DNA of 64,000 nucleotides, taken from assembly GCF_002868845.1 (NCBI RefSeq), contig NZ_PKUB01000038.1, positions 1 through 64,000 on the forward strand. The letters run 5' to 3'. The position numbers and the translations under genes are program-made. Under the pieces are notes generated by a model. It saw only the letters and a list, made by a program, of their open reading frames with translations, was not told where the DNA came from and ran no database searches. This stretch comes from Desulfuromonas sp. (lineage in GTDB: Bacteria; Desulfobacterota; Desulfuromonadia; Desulfuromonadales; BM501). Positions 1-9,249 of this stretch are shown piece by piece (positions within the stretch are counted from its first letter, which is position 1; each line of letters starts with the position of its first letter).

Positions 1-148
1 GGGTACCGAGATGGTCATGCCCGGCGACAACATCGCCATGAGCGTGAGCCTGATCACCCCGATCGCGATGGACAAGGAACTGCGGTTCGCCATTCGTGAG
101 GGCGGTCGGACCGTCGGCGCCGGCGTCGTCAGTGAAATCATCGAGTAA
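1..148 (+). CDS. tuf: Elongation factor Tu, C-terminal end (partial)
   Basis: The reading frame enters the window at position 2 and ends with TAA at 146-148, giving the last 48 residues of EF-Tu, the GTPase that brings aminoacyl-tRNA to the ribosome. The segment is the end of beta-barrel domain 3 and carries the conserved MPGDN and [13 protein letters not shown] motifs. The rest of the gene is outside the window. It lies 15 nt before rpsJ, the usual tuf-S10 operon junction, so it is probably co-transcribed with the ribosomal genes. Confidence 0.97.
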   Translation, partial: GTEMVMPGDNIAMSVSLITPIAMDKELRFAIREGGRTVGAGVVSEIIE

Positions 149-163
149 TAGAGGATAGCTTCC

Positions 164-472
164 ATGTCGAGCCAGAAGATCAGAATCCGTTTAAAGGCTT
201 ATGACCACAAACTGCTCGATCAGTCGGTCAGCGAGATTGTTGATACCGCAAAGCGCACTGGCGCTCGGGTCGCTGGGCCCATTCCGCTGCCCACGGTGAT
301 CAACAAGTATTGTGTTCTGCGTGGTCCCCACGTCGATAAAAAGAGCCGTGAGCAGTTCGAGATGCGCACACATAAGCGCCTTCTCGATATTCTTGAGCCG
401 ACCCAGCAGACCGTGGACGCGCTTATGAAGCTCGACCTCTCGGCTGGTGTCGACGTCGAAATCAAGCTCTGA
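164..472 (+). CDS. rpsJ: 30S ribosomal protein S10
   Basis: 102 residues, the normal length for S10, with the typical start [20 protein letters not shown] and the PLPT and [14 protein letters not shown] segments. S10 sits in the head of the small subunit and, in complex with NusB, also takes part in transcription antitermination in well-studied bacteria. It is the first gene of the S10 operon after tuf and is followed by rplC after 29 nt. The stop is TGA. Confidence 0.99.
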   Translation: MSSQKIRIRLKAYDHKLLDQSVSEIVDTAKRTGARVAGPIPLPTVINKYCVLRGPHVDKKSREQFEMRTHKRLLDILEPTQQTVDALMKLDLSAGVDVEIKL

Positions 473-501
473 GACCTTTTCTAAAGTTAAGGGTACGTAC
501 G

Positions 502-1140
502 ATGATAAAGGGAATCTTGGGTAAGAAGCTGGGCATGACCCAGGTCTTTGCCGTGGACGGCCGACGCACCCCGGTGACAGTCGTCGAGGCAGGTCCCTGC
601 GTGGTGTTGCAGAAGAAGACGGTGGAGAGCGACGGTTACGAAGCACTCCAGATCGGTTTCGGGGCCAAGAAAACCCACCGGACCAACAAGCCGGAAATGG
701 GCCATTTCAAAAAGGCCGGCAAGGGCGCATTCGCCTTTCTGCGTGAACTTAAAGGCGAGGACCTGGACCAGTACAAGGTCGGGGACGAGATTACCTGCGA
801 TCAGATGTTCGACGCCGGTGATATTGTCGATGTGACCGCTACGAGCAAGGGCAAGGGCTTTCAGGGGGTCATCAAGCGCTGGGGTTTCGCCGGCGGTCGA
901 TCCACTCACGGCTCCAAGTTCCACCGCGCCCCCGGAGCCATCGGATGCAGTGCTTGGCCTGCCCGAGTTTTTAAGGGCAAGAAGATGGCCGGTCAGATGG
1001 GCAACGAGCGGGTGACCATTCAGAATCTGCAGGTCGTTGAGGTCCGCGCAGAGCAGAACCTGATTTTGGTCAAAGGGGCAATCCCCGGGCCGAAGAACGG
1101 CATGGTGATGATCCGCCGCGGGGTTAAAGTCGCGGGCTAG
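502..1140 (+). CDS. rplC: 50S ribosomal protein L3
   Basis: 212 residues, close to the usual 205-210. It starts [15 protein letters not shown] and contains the long loop with [14 protein letters not shown] and [20 protein letters not shown], which in known ribosomes reaches the peptidyl transferase centre. L3 is an early-assembly protein of the large subunit. It is the second gene of the S10 operon and ends with TAG. Confidence 0.99.
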   Translation: MIKGILGKKLGMTQVFAVDGRRTPVTVVEAGPCVVLQKKTVESDGYEALQIGFGAKKTHRTNKPEMGHFKKAGKGAFAFLRELKGEDLDQYKVGDEITCDQMFDAGDIVDVTATSKGKGFQGVIKRWGFAGGRSTHGSKFHRAPGAIGCSAWPARVFKGKKMAGQMGNERVTIQNLQVVEVRAEQNLILVKGAIPGPKNGMVMIRRGVKVAG

Positions 1141-1170
1141 CCCTGATAATACCGACCTGGGAGAAGGACC

Positions 1171-1791
1171 ATGGCAAAAATCGCAGTCTATGACACAAAT
1201 AACAAGCAGGTTTCCGAGCGCGAGTTGGCCGATTCGGTCTTCAATGCGGACGTCCGAGGCTACCTGATCCACGACATGGTGCGCTACCAGTTGGCGGCTC
1301 GCCGTCAGGGTACTGCTCAGGTCAAGAACCGCAGTGCGGTCGCTGGTGGCGGTAAGAAGCCGTACAAGCAGAAGGGAACCGGTAATGCCCGTCAGGGTAC
1401 GGTCCGTGCGCCCCACTTTGTTGGCGGCGGCGTGGCCTTCGGCCCCTCTACGCGGGACTACAGCTTCAAGCTTAACCGCAAGGTCAAGCTGGCTGCTCTT
1501 AAGAGCGCTCTCTCCGTGCGCTTCAAGGAAGAGCGGATGACCGTGCTCAATGCCCTCGATTTGGAGAAAATCAGCACCAAGGGGTTCAATGAGGTGCTCG
1601 GACGATTCGATGTTTCCAACGTTCTAGTCGTCATCGAGGAGGCAGACTCCAAGGTGGAGCTCTCCGCCCGCAACTTGCCTTTTGTCAAGGTGTTGCGCGC
1701 CGAGGGAGTCAACGTCTACGACGTGATGAAATACAAGAACCTGATTCTCACCGAGGGAGCCGTTTCGCGGCTGGAAGGAGCATTGGGCTGA
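1171..1791 (+). CDS. rplD: 50S ribosomal protein L4
   Basis: 206 residues, normal for L4. The extended loop that lines the exit tunnel is visible ([16 protein letters not shown] and the following VGGGVAFGP). In Escherichia coli L4 also represses its own operon; no matching leader can be examined because the operon start is outside the window. Its stop TGA overlaps the rplW start (ATGA), so the two genes are probably translationally coupled. Confidence 0.99.
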   Translation: MAKIAVYDTNNKQVSERELADSVFNADVRGYLIHDMVRYQLAARRQGTAQVKNRSAVAGGGKKPYKQKGTGNARQGTVRAPHFVGGGVAFGPSTRDYSFKLNRKVKLAALKSALSVRFKEERMTVLNALDLEKISTKGFNEVLGRFDVSNVLVVIEEADSKVELSARNLPFVKVLRAEGVNVYDVMKYKNLILTEGAVSRLEGALG

Positions 1792-2078
1792 TGAAACCGC
1801 TGCATCAAATCATCAAAAAGCCGCTGGTCACCGAAAAGACCAACTTGCAGAAAGAGGCCGGCCAGCAGGTGGCCTTCGAAGTCGCTGTCGATGCCAATAA
1901 GATCGAGATCAGGCAGGCCATCGAGAAAGCGTTCGATGTCAAGGTCGAGAAGGTCAACACCGCCCTCATCGCAGGCAAGGTGAAACGTGTTGGTCGCCGA
2001 TTCGGCAAGCGTTCCAACTACAAGAAGGCCTATGTCACCCTCGCAGAGGGAAGCAATATAGACTTCTTCGGAGTTTAG
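1791..2078 (+). CDS. rplW: 50S ribosomal protein L23
   Basis: 95 residues, normal for L23. It carries the typical KPLVTEKT start and the VEVANKIEIRQAIE-like and VNTALIAGKVKR segments. L23 lies at the exit of the peptide tunnel and is the docking site of trigger factor and SRP. The start ATG overlaps the rplD stop. The stop is TAG. Confidence 0.99.
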   Translation: MKPLHQIIKKPLVTEKTNLQKEAGQQVAFEVAVDANKIEIRQAIEKAFDVKVEKVNTALIAGKVKRVGRRFGKRSNYKKAYVTLAEGSNIDFFGV

Positions 2079-2112
2079 CGGACTGTAATCAAAGCCTTAC
2101 GGAGTTACGATA

Positions 2113-2937
2113 ATGGCTATCAAAAAGTATAAGCCGACCTCGCCGTGTCGGCGTGGGATGACCTCTTCCACATTCGAGGAAATCACCACATCGACCCCTG
2201 AGAAATCCCTGCTTGAGCCCATCAAGAATTCTGGCGGGCGCAACAACTACGGGCGCATCACCAAGCGGGCCACCGGCGGGGGGCACAAGCGCAAGTACCG
2301 GGTCATCGACTTCAAACGGGACAAGAAGGATATCCCGGCGCAGGTGGTGACCATCGAGTACGATCCCAACCGTTCGGCGCGCATCGCACTGCTGAATTAC
2401 GCCGACGGAGAGAAGCGCTACATTCTCGCCCCGGTCGGGATTCAGGTGGGCGACCCCGTGGTGGCCAGCGAGCAGGCTGATATCAAGCCCGGCAATGCTC
2501 TGGCGATCCGCTCCATTCCTCTGGGCACCTGGGTGCACAACGTGGAGATGAAGGTCGGCAAGGGCGTGCAGCTCGCTCGTAGCGCCGGTACCTACGCCAT
2601 GATCGCGGCCAAGGAGGGCAAGTACGCCCAGCTGCGCATGCCTTCGGGCGAGGTTCGCCTGATTCACCAGGACTGCTGCGCCAGTATCGGGCAGGTGGGC
2701 AACGCAGACCATGAGAACGTCAAAATCGGCAAGGCTGGCCGGAATCGCTGGCTTGGCAAGAGACCTCAGAGTCGTGGCGTGGCGATGAACCCAGTCGACC
2801 ACCCTCACGGCGGCGGTGAGGGGCGCAGCTCGGGCGGCCGGCATCCGGTCACTACCTGGGGCGTTCCGACCAAAGGTTACAAGACCCGTTCCAACAAGCG
2901 TACCGACCGCTTCATTGTGCGGCGGCGGAAGAAATAA
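2113..2937 (+). CDS. rplB: 50S ribosomal protein L2
   Basis: 274 residues, the usual length. L2 is needed for subunit association and peptidyl transferase activity. The conserved [14 protein letters not shown] motif is present, with the family's key histidine at about residue 230, followed by the basic tail (FIVRRRKK). It sits in its standard place between rplW and rpsS. Confidence 0.99.
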   Translation: MAIKKYKPTSPCRRGMTSSTFEEITTSTPEKSLLEPIKNSGGRNNYGRITKRATGGGHKRKYRVIDFKRDKKDIPAQVVTIEYDPNRSARIALLNYADGEKRYILAPVGIQVGDPVVASEQADIKPGNALAIRSIPLGTWVHNVEMKVGKGVQLARSAGTYAMIAAKEGKYAQLRMPSGEVRLIHQDCCASIGQVGNADHENVKIGKAGRNRWLGKRPQSRGVAMNPVDHPHGGGEGRSSGGRHPVTTWGVPTKGYKTRSNKRTDRFIVRRRKK

Positions 2938-2964
2938 GAGATTTTTCGATAAGAGGAGACGGCA

Positions 2965-3243
2965 GTGGCGAGATCGATCAAAAAAGGGCCGTACATCCAG
3001 GAGAGCCTCCTGCGCAAAGTCGACATGGAGGGGGGCGCCAGTTCCAAGAAGGTCATCAAGACCTGGTCCCGGCGTTCCACCATCATCCCCGAGTTTGTCG
3101 GACACACCTTCGCCGTCCATAACGGCAAGAAGTTTATCCCGGTTTTCGTTACCGAAAACATGGTGGGGCACAAGTTGGGGGAGTTCGCTCCGACCCGCAC
3201 CTACTACGGGCACGGTTACGACAAAAAGACTAAGAGAAAATAG
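2965..3243 (+). CDS. rpsS: 30S ribosomal protein S19
   Basis: 92 residues, normal for S19. It starts at GTG 2965, preceded by AGAGGAG with good spacing; the product begins with the usual [10 protein letters not shown]19 binds the head of 16S rRNA with S13 near the A and P sites. The conserved [10 protein letters not shown] and [13 protein letters not shown] motifs are present. Stop TAG. Confidence 0.98.
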   Translation: MARSIKKGPYIQESLLRKVDMEGGASSKKVIKTWSRRSTIIPEFVGHTFAVHNGKKFIPVFVTENMVGHKLGEFAPTRTYYGHGYDKKTKRK

Positions 3244-3269
3244 CATTTGCGCTTAAGGAGTTATAGTCC

Positions 3270-3602
3270 ATGGAAGCCAGAGCCAAACTGAGATATGCGA
3301 GGCTTTCCCCGCAGAAGACCCGCTTAGCTGTGGACATGGTGCGTGGTAAGGGAGTTCAGGACGCCTTGAACATCCTTCGCTTTTCGCCCCAGAAAGCCGC
3401 CGCTGTCGTGTCCAAGCTGGTGAGCAGCGCCGTGGCCAATGCGGAACAAAAGGGGGTCTCCGATATTGACCGACTTTATGTCAAAGTCGTCACTGTCGAC
3501 CAGGGACCGGCGCTCAAGCGCTTTCTTCCCCGGGCGCAGGGCCGCGCTACGAAGATCCGCAAGCCGACTAGTCACATTACAGTCATTCTTGACGAAAAAT
3601 AA
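3270..3602 (+). CDS. rplV: 50S ribosomal protein L22
   Basis: 110 residues, normal for L22. Residues about 80-95 hold the tunnel-lining hairpin (GPALKRFLPRAQGRA), the region where macrolide-resistance changes occur in other bacteria. The gene lies between rpsS and rpsC with a clear Shine-Dalgarno sequence (AAGGAG) upstream. Confidence 0.99.
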   Translation: MEARAKLRYARLSPQKTRLAVDMVRGKGVQDALNILRFSPQKAAAVVSKLVSSAVANAEQKGVSDIDRLYVKVVTVDQGPALKRFLPRAQGRATKIRKPTSHITVILDEK

Positions 3603-3630
3603 AAAGTAGTTTGCCTGAGGAGGTGATAGT

Positions 3631-4266
3631 TTGGGCCAGAAAGTTCATCCAATAGGATTCCGCTTGGGAATCAACCGGACCTGGGACTCCAAGTGGTACG
3701 CCGAGTCGGATTACTCCGAACTGCTCCACGAGGACATCAAACTCAGGGCATACCTCAAGAAGCGGCTGTACCACGCGGGCATTTCGAAAATTGAGATGGA
3801 GCGCGCGGCCAACAAGGCCAAGATCAACATCTTCGCAGCCCGTCCCGGTATTATTATCGGCAAGAAGGGTTCGGAGGTGGAGGCTCTGAAAGCGGAGCTG
3901 GCCAAACTCACCGATAAAGAGGTCTTTATTAACATTCAGGAAGTTCGCAAGCCTGAGGTTGATGCCCAACTTGTCGCTGAGAGCGTCGCTTTGCAGCTCG
4001 AACGCCGGGTGGCCTTCCGCCGCGCCATGAAGAAGAGCGTGAGCATGGCCCTCAAGTTCGGCGCCAAGGGGATCAAGATCAACTGTGCAGGCCGACTCGG
4101 CGGTGCCGAGATGAGCCGCACAGAATGGTATCGCGAGGGGCGGGTGCCCCTGCACACCCTGCGTGCCGATATCGACTACGGATTCGCCGAGGCCAAGACC
4201 ACCTACGGGATTATTGGCGTCAAGGTGCTTATCTTCAAGGGCGAAGTGCTTGCCAAAGAAAAGTAA
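3631..4266 (+). CDS. rpsC: 30S ribosomal protein S3
   Basis: 211 residues, normal for S3. It begins at TTG 3631 after AGGAGG; translation from there gives the standard [13 protein letters not shown] start. The KH domain motif ([15 protein letters not shown]) is at about residues 70-85 and the C-terminal domain has [22 protein letters not shown] in two parts. S3 is part of the mRNA entry tunnel of the 30S subunit. Confidence 0.98.
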   Translation: MGQKVHPIGFRLGINRTWDSKWYAESDYSELLHEDIKLRAYLKKRLYHAGISKIEMERAANKAKINIFAARPGIIIGKKGSEVEALKAELAKLTDKEVFINIQEVRKPEVDAQLVAESVALQLERRVAFRRAMKKSVSMALKFGAKGIKINCAGRLGGAEMSRTEWYREGRVPLHTLRADIDYGFAEAKTTYGIIGVKVLIFKGEVLAKEK

Positions 4267-4291
4267 AGAGTTTGTATAGGAGTGTCCGCTT

Positions 4292-4717
4292 ATGTTAATG
4301 CCCAAGAAGGTTAAGCATAGGAAACAGTTCAAGGGGCGCATGAAGGGGGCTGCCGATCGAGGGACCGAACTCAACTTCGGTGACTTCGGGTTGCAGGCCA
4401 CCGCCTGCGGTTGGCTCTCCTCTCGGCAGATCGAGGCCGCCCGTCGTGCCATGACCCGTTACATCAAGCGTGGCGGGACCATCTGGATCCGGGTCTTCCC
4501 GGACAAATCCCTGACGAGTAAGCCCGCAGAAACCCGCATGGGCAAGGGCAAGGGGTCCCCGGAGAGTTGGGTCGCCGTCATTCGCCCCGGCAATGTGCTT
4601 TACGAGATGCAGGGTGTCGAAGAAGAAGTGGCCCGTGAGGCGTTTCGCCTTGCCGCCCACAAGCTCCCCATGAAGACCAAGTTCGTGACCAGGGAGGAAT
4701 CTACACATGAAGGCTAG
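4292..4717 (+). CDS. rplP: 50S ribosomal protein L16
   Basis: 141 residues, normal for L16. The ATG at 4292 gives the family-typical [16 protein letters not shown] start; the ATG at 4298 would remove two conserved residues. L16 helps position A-site tRNA in the large subunit. The end overlaps rpmC by 11 nt, which suggests translational coupling. Stop TAG. Confidence 0.98.
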   Translation: MLMPKKVKHRKQFKGRMKGAADRGTELNFGDFGLQATACGWLSSRQIEAARRAMTRYIKRGGTIWIRVFPDKSLTSKPAETRMGKGKGSPESWVAVIRPGNVLYEMQGVEEEVAREAFRLAAHKLPMKTKFVTREESTHEG

Positions 4718-4895
4718 CGAACTCAAGGATCTCAGCGTAGAGGAGTTGCAGAAGAAATCCGACGAGTTGAGCCAGGAGATGTTCAATCTGAGATTTCAGA
4801 TGCACACCGGGCACTTGGAGAACACTGCCCGGATCTCCCAGGCCCGCAAGGATATCGCACGGGTGAAAACCCTACTGAGGGAAAAGCTGGGATAG
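4707..4895 (+). CDS. rpmC: 50S ribosomal protein L29
   Basis: 62 residues, normal for L29, a two-helix protein near the exit tunnel. The start ([17 protein letters not shown]) and the FNLRFQ motif are typical. It overlaps the end of rplP. Its start is preceded by AGGGAGG inside rplP. Stop TAG. Confidence 0.98.
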   Translation: MKASELKDLSVEELQKKSDELSQEMFNLRFQMHTGHLENTARISQARKDIARVKTLLREKLG

Positions 4896-4916
4896 CGAGG
4901 ATTGGCGAGGACAGAT

Positions 4917-5183
4917 ATGGCGATTGAGCGTGGAAAACGGAAGGCCCGTGTCGGGATCGTGGTCAGTGACAAGATGGACAAGACCATCGTGGTCAAGGTC
5001 TATCGACTGGTCAAGCATCCTGTCTACAAGAAATACATCAAGCGTCGGGTGACCTGCAAGGCGCACGACGAGCAGAACCTGTGCGGCGTCGGCGACAAGG
5101 TCCTCATCACTGAGACCCGCCCGTTGTCTCGCGACAAGCGTTGGCGGGTCCGTGAGATCCTTGAAAAGAACGTAATTGTTTAG
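4917..5183 (+). CDS. rpsQ: 30S ribosomal protein S17
   Basis: S17 is an early 16S rRNA-binding protein with an OB fold; the [15 protein letters not shown] segment is diagnostic. I prefer ATG 4917 (88 residues): GAGG at 4907-4910 gives 6 nt spacing. The in-frame TTG at 4902 would add five residues but has GCGAGG only one base upstream, which is too close. The gene follows rpmC by about 20 nt and ends with TAG. Confidence 0.95.
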   Translation: MAIERGKRKARVGIVVSDKMDKTIVVKVYRLVKHPVYKKYIKRRVTCKAHDEQNLCGVGDKVLITETRPLSRDKRWRVREILEKNVIV

Positions 5184-5195
5184 GAGATATAACCC

Positions 5196-5564
5196 ATGAT
5201 TCAGATGCAGACGATGCTTGATGCGGCGGACAACTCCGGCGCTCGGAAACTCCGCTGCATTAAAGTGCTCGGCGGCTCCAAGCGTAAATATGCCGGCCTT
5301 GGCGACATCGTCGTCTGTTCCGTCAAGGAAGCCCTGCCCAACTCCAAAGTGAAGAAGGGCGACGTGGTGCGCGCCGTCATCGTCAGGACGGCCAAAGAAG
5401 TACCCCGTCCCGACGGGTCGTTTATCCGCTTTGACAAGAACTCGGCCGTGGTGGTGAGCGCCGCCGGCGAGCCCGTCGGAACGCGAATCTTCGGTCCGGT
5501 CGCCCGTGAACTTCGGGCACGCCGGTTCATGAAGATTGTGTCCCTGGCACCCGAAGTTCTCTAA
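5196..5564 (+). CDS. rplN: 50S ribosomal protein L14
   Basis: 122 residues, the standard length for L14. It starts [19 protein letters not shown] and ends in the conserved [15 protein letters not shown]14 forms part of an intersubunit bridge and contacts translation factors and RsfS. First gene of what is classically the spc operon, though here no terminator separates it from rpsQ. Confidence 0.99.
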   Translation: MIQMQTMLDAADNSGARKLRCIKVLGGSKRKYAGLGDIVVCSVKEALPNSKVKKGDVVRAVIVRTAKEVPRPDGSFIRFDKNSAVVVSAAGEPVGTRIFGPVARELRARRFMKIVSLAPEVL

Positions 5565-5590
5565 TACAGCACACTGGGAGAGATTCAGCG

Positions 5591-5920
5591 ATGGCCGCGA
5601 AGAAACTTCATGTCAAAAAAGATGACATGGTGATGATCATAGCGGGCAAGGAGAAGGGTAAGACCGGCAAGGTCTCCCGGGTCCTGGCCGACAAGGGTCG
5701 CCTTGTGGTGGAGGGCCTCAACATGGTCAAACGCCACACCCGGCCCACCCAGGCCAATCAGGAGGGCGGAATCATTGAGAAAGAAGCCCCCCTGAGCGCC
5801 TCCAACGTCCTGCTGCTGTGCGGTTCCTGCGACAAGCCTGTTCGCACCGGCACCCGCGTTCTGGAAGATGGTAGCAAGGCCCGCTTCTGCAAGAAGTGCA
5901 ACGAGATAGTGGATAAGTAA
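5591..5920 (+). CDS. rplX: 50S ribosomal protein L24 with zinc ribbon
   Basis: 109 residues. A KOW domain is at the N-terminus (MVMIIAGKEKGKTGKV), followed at about residues 77-104 by a four-cysteine zinc-ribbon extension (CGSC ... CKKC). L24 starts assembly of the large subunit. The zinc ribbon is a known variant of L24 in many bacteria, but is absent from the E. coli protein. Confidence 0.97.
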   Translation: MAAKKLHVKKDDMVMIIAGKEKGKTGKVSRVLADKGRLVVEGLNMVKRHTRPTQANQEGGIIEKEAPLSASNVLLLCGSCDKPVRTGTRVLEDGSKARFCKKCNEIVDK

Positions 5921-5932
5921 CGGAGGATTTCC

Positions 5933-6472
5933 ATGGCCCGATTGCTGGAAAAATTCAAGTCCGAGCTGGTTCCCCAGCTTCAGAAGGACCTGCAGTTGAA
6001 GAACGTGATGGAAGTTCCTCGCGTTGAGAAGGTTGTAGTCAACATGGGCCTCGGGGAAGCCATCCAGAACATTAAAGTGCTGGAGTCGGCCGTTGAGGAG
6101 TTGGGGTTTATTACCGGGCAGAAGGCGGTAATCACCAAGGCCAAGAAATCTGTCGCCCAGTTCAAGCTGCGCGAGGGGATGCCTATCGGTTGCATGGTCA
6201 CCCTGCGCCGCGATAGGGCCTACGAGTTTCTCGACAGGCTGATCAACGTTGGCCTGACCCGCGTTCGCGACTTCAAGGGGATTTCGCCCAAGGCCTTTGA
6301 CGGCCGCGGTAACTACACCCTGGGGATTCGGGAACAGTTGATCTTCCCCGAGATCGACCTCGATAAGATCGACAAGGTCAAGGGCCTGAACGTGACGATC
6401 GTCACAACCGCCCGGACCGACGAAGAGGGGCGCGCGTTGCTGGGTTCCCTCGGCATGCCGTTCAGGAAATAG
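5933..6472 (+). CDS. rplE: 50S ribosomal protein L5
   Basis: 179 residues, normal for L5, which binds 5S rRNA and touches P-site tRNA. Conserved segments seen are [33 protein letters not shown] and [16 protein letters not shown]. Good Shine-Dalgarno (GGAGG) upstream; 12 nt after rplX. Stop TAG. Confidence 0.99.
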   Translation: MARLLEKFKSELVPQLQKDLQLKNVMEVPRVEKVVVNMGLGEAIQNIKVLESAVEELGFITGQKAVITKAKKSVAQFKLREGMPIGCMVTLRRDRAYEFLDRLINVGLTRVRDFKGISPKAFDGRGNYTLGIREQLIFPEIDLDKIDKVKGLNVTIVTTARTDEEGRALLGSLGMPFRK

Positions 6473-6496
6473 CCGGAAGGATAGCGGAGGAGAACC

Positions 6497-6682
6497 GTGG
6501 CAAAGACATCAATGAAAATCAAGGCCGCCCGGCCTCAGAAGTTCAAGGTCAGGAAGTACAACCGCTGCCCCATCTGCGGACGTCCCCGGGCCTACTATCG
6601 GAAGTTTGACATGTGCAGGATCTGCTTGCGCAAGTATTCGTCGGAGGGGAAAGTCCCCGGCGTGATCAAATCGAGCTGGTAA
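6497..6682 (+). CDS. rpsN: 30S ribosomal protein S14, zinc-binding type
   Basis: 61 residues starting at GTG 6497 behind GGAGGAG. This is the short, zinc-binding (C+) form of S14: Cys24, Cys27, Cys40 and Cys43 form the CPIC...CRIC zinc site. The zinc-free paralogue found in zinc-starved bacteria is about 100 residues and is not in this window. S14 assembles late in the 30S head. Confidence 0.98.
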   Translation: MAKTSMKIKAARPQKFKVRKYNRCPICGRPRAYYRKFDMCRICLRKYSSEGKVPGVIKSSW

Positions 6683-6704
6683 CGAAGAAAGAGGAGTTGC
6701 ATCC

Positions 6705-7103
6705 ATGGCAATGACCGATCCGATCGCGGATATGCTGACTCGCATTCGCAACGCGGGGATGGCTAAGCACCCGAAGATGGACATGCCTTCGTCCAACCTC
6801 AAGGTGGCCGTGGCCACGGTGCTTAAGGATCTTGGCTATATCAAGAATTACAAGACCATCAGCGACGACAAACAGGGCGTGCTGCGGATCTACCTCAAGT
6901 TCGACAGCGACGAGAGGCACGTCATTCATGAGATCAAGCGGGCCTCCACTCCCGGTCGCAGGCTTTACGTGGGCAAGGACGAGATCCCCAGGGTGAAGAA
7001 CGGCCTTGGTTGCGCAATTCTCTCTACCCCCAAAGGTGTCATGGACGATGTGTCCGCCCGTAAAGCTGAGGTGGGCGGAGAGGTTCTCTGCACTGTCTGG
7101 TAA
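6705..7103 (+). CDS. rpsH: 30S ribosomal protein S8
   Basis: 132 residues, normal for S8. It starts [17 protein letters not shown] and ends with [20 protein letters not shown]8 binds the central domain of 16S rRNA and in E. coli represses the spc operon by binding near the rplE start; I did not find a convincing equivalent of that site here. Confidence 0.99.
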   Translation: MAMTDPIADMLTRIRNAGMAKHPKMDMPSSNLKVAVATVLKDLGYIKNYKTISDDKQGVLRIYLKFDSDERHVIHEIKRASTPGRRLYVGKDEIPRVKNGLGCAILSTPKGVMDDVSARKAEVGGEVLCTVW

Positions 7104-7133
7104 GACGGAAAGTCTTAAGGAGTATATAATACG

Positions 7134-7670
7134 ATGTCCAGAATTGGGAAAAAACCCGTGGAAATCCCCTCGGGGGTCAAGGTGGGCCTGGACGGAAACA
7201 CCCTCACTGTGCAGGGTCCCAAGGGCAATCTGAGCAGGGAACTCCCTTCTCGGGCCCTGGTCGAGGTGGAGGCTGACCAGATTCTGATCCGGCCCAACCC
7301 GGAAGAGCGGACCACCGCTATACAGGGGTTGACCCGGAGCCTCATCGCCAACATGGTCGAAGGGGTCTCGAAGGGATTCGAGAAGGTCCTGGAGATCAAC
7401 GGCGTCGGTTATCGTGCAGAGCTCAAGGGAAAGGCTCTGAACCTCGCCCTTGGTTACTCTCACCCCATCGAGTACCCGTTGCCCGAGGGGGTAAGCGCCG
7501 AGGTCGAACCGAAGGCCAACCGGATCACGGTGCGCGGAATCGACAAGGAGATGGTCGGAGCCACTGCGGCGAAAATCCGCTCCTTTCGCAGTCCCGAGCC
7601 GTACAAGGGCAAGGGCATCAAATATCTCGACGAGCGGATTATCCGCAAGGCCGGCAAGACTGGCAAGTAA
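7134..7670 (+). CDS. rplF: 50S ribosomal protein L6
   Basis: 178 residues, normal for L6. It starts MSRIGKKPVEIPSGV and ends with PEPYKGKGIKYLDERIIRK, both diagnostic. L6 binds near the sarcin-ricin loop and supports factor binding. It is in the standard place between rpsH and rplR, with AAGGAG upstream. Confidence 0.99.
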   Translation: MSRIGKKPVEIPSGVKVGLDGNTLTVQGPKGNLSRELPSRALVEVEADQILIRPNPEERTTAIQGLTRSLIANMVEGVSKGFEKVLEINGVGYRAELKGKALNLALGYSHPIEYPLPEGVSAEVEPKANRITVRGIDKEMVGATAAKIRSFRSPEPYKGKGIKYLDERIIRKAGKTGK

Positions 7671-7699
7671 TTGTCGAATAAAGGGCAAGGAGAAAGATT

Positions 7700-8068
7700 G
7701 TGAGCGTCGCAAAAGAGAGGCGTCAGGCACGCATCAAGCGGCAGGTGCGGGTACGGTTCAAGGTGCAGGGCTCCGAGGAGAGACCCCGGCTTTGCGTCTT
7801 CCGCAGCGCCAAGCATATCTACGCCCAGATCATCGAGGATGTCACTGGAAAGACTCTGGTCTCCAGCTCGACCATCTCCAAGGGGGTCGGCGAAGAGCTG
7901 AAGTACACTGGCAACGTTGAGGCGGCCAAAGCGGTGGGCGAATCCATCGCTAAGAAAGCCCTGGAAAAGAACATCAAACAGGTGGTCTTCGACCGCAACG
8001 GTTTTCTCTACCACGGCCGCGTCAAGGCGCTCGCCGATGCGGCCAGAGAAGCTGGCCTGTCTTTCTAG
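7700..8068 (+). CDS. rplR: 50S ribosomal protein L18
   Basis: 122 residues starting at GTG 7700 behind AAGGAG. L18 binds 5S rRNA with L5. The end [25 protein letters not shown] is the conserved C-terminal region. Stop TAG, then the rpsE Shine-Dalgarno follows directly. Confidence 0.98.
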   Translation: MSVAKERRQARIKRQVRVRFKVQGSEERPRLCVFRSAKHIYAQIIEDVTGKTLVSSSTISKGVGEELKYTGNVEAAKAVGESIAKKALEKNIKQVVFDRNGFLYHGRVKALADAAREAGLSF

Positions 8069-8084
8069 TCAAAGGAGGATGTCT

Positions 8085-8582
8085 TTGCTTCGCATCGATC
8101 CCAATGAGCTGAATTTGAACGACCGGGTGATCCACATCAACCGCTGTTCCAAGGTCGTCAAAGGTGGTCGCCGTTTCAGCTTCTCCGCCCTTGTGGTGGT
8201 GGGCGACGGCCAAGGTAACGTCGGCTTCGGCCTTGGTAAGGCCAAGGAGGTTCCCGAGGCCATCCGTAAGGGCGTTGAGAAGGCTAGAAAGAGCCTGATC
8301 AGTGTTCCGCTCAAGGGGAGCACCATTCCCTTTGACGTGGTGGGCAAGTTCGGCGCCGGCAAGGTGCTGCTCAAGTCCGCATCGGAAGGTACCGGCGTTA
8401 TTGCCGGCGGCCCCGTCCGCGCCGTCCTTGAGGTGGCCGGTGTCGGAGACATCCTGTCCAAGTGCCTTGGCTCAAACAACCCCCACAATGTGGTCAAAGC
8501 GACCCTGAATGCCCTTGGACAGCTCAAGAGCGCCGAAGAAATCATGGCGCGTCGTGGGATCAAGGCAGAAGAGGTCGCCTGA
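8085..8582 (+). CDS. rpsE: 30S ribosomal protein S5
   Basis: S5 lies at the mRNA entry tunnel and affects decoding fidelity; the double-stranded RNA-binding and C-terminal domains are present ([28 protein letters not shown]). I prefer TTG 8085 (165 residues, [10 protein letters not shown]): AGGAGG at 8073-8078 then has 6 nt spacing. The ATG at 8079 directly abuts the same Shine-Dalgarno and would have no spacer, so it is an unlikely start. Confidence 0.93.
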   Translation: MLRIDPNELNLNDRVIHINRCSKVVKGGRRFSFSALVVVGDGQGNVGFGLGKAKEVPEAIRKGVEKARKSLISVPLKGSTIPFDVVGKFGAGKVLLKSASEGTGVIAGGPVRAVLEVAGVGDILSKCLGSNNPHNVVKATLNALGQLKSAEEIMARRGIKAEEVA

Positions 8583-8607
8583 GTTAGGGGCGGACAAGGA
8601 GACGAAG

Positions 8608-8787
8608 ATGGCCGAACAAATCAAGGTTACCCTGAAAAAGAGCGGCATCGGCCGCAAAGCATATTTTACCCGAGTGCTCAAGGGACTGGGGCTCACCAAG
8701 CTTCACAAGACCGTGGTTCTGCAGGACACCCCGGAGATCCGGGGTATGGTCCGCAAAGTGGCCCACATGGTCTCGGTCGAAGAGTGA
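8608..8787 (+). CDS. rpmD: 50S ribosomal protein L30
   Basis: 59 residues, normal for L30. The ATG at 8608 gives [15 protein letters not shown], matching the family start, with AAGGAG upstream. The conserved [20 protein letters not shown] region is present. L30 is a small protein of the large subunit and sits between rpsE and rplO as usual. Confidence 0.97.
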   Translation: MAEQIKVTLKKSGIGRKAYFTRVLKGLGLTKLHKTVVLQDTPEIRGMVRKVAHMVSVEE

Positions 8788-8807
8788 TTCGATAGGGGAA
8801 GAGGGAC

Positions 8808-9248
8808 ATGGATCTGAGCAATCTCACACCGGCAATCGGTTCGACAAAAAACAGGAAACGGATCGGCCGCGGCCATGGCTCCGGGACCGGCAAAACTTCC
8901 GGCAAAGGCCACAAGGGGCAGAACTCCCGCAGCGGCGGGGGCGTCAAGCCTGGCTTCGAGGGCGGACAGATGCCCCTGCAGCGGCGCCTGCCCAAACGCG
9001 GCTTTACCCCCCTTAACAAGAAGGTCTACGCACTGGTTAACCTGCGCGACCTCGAGGCCTTCGAGGCCGGGTCGGTGGTTGACACCGCCGCCCTGGGCCA
9101 AGCCGGCCTGATCAACAAGGTGTACGATGGCGTGAAAATTCTGGGCGACGGTGACCTCACCAAGGCTCTGACCGTCAAGGCCCACAAATTCAGCAAGTCG
9201 GCCCTTGAGAAGATTGAGGCTGCCGGCGGCAAGGGCGAGGTCCTCTAA
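8808..9248 (+). CDS. rplO: 50S ribosomal protein L15
   Basis: 146 residues, normal for L15. The glycine- and basic-rich N-terminal tail ([22 protein letters not shown]) and the later [17 protein letters not shown] motif are diagnostic. L15 is needed late in 50S assembly. The secY start follows after one base. Confidence 0.98.
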   Translation: MDLSNLTPAIGSTKNRKRIGRGHGSGTGKTSGKGHKGQNSRSGGGVKPGFEGGQMPLQRRLPKRGFTPLNKKVYALVNLRDLEAFEAGSVVDTAALGQAGLINKVYDGVKILGDGDLTKALTVKAHKFSKSALEKIEAAGGKGEVL

Positions 9249-9249
9249 A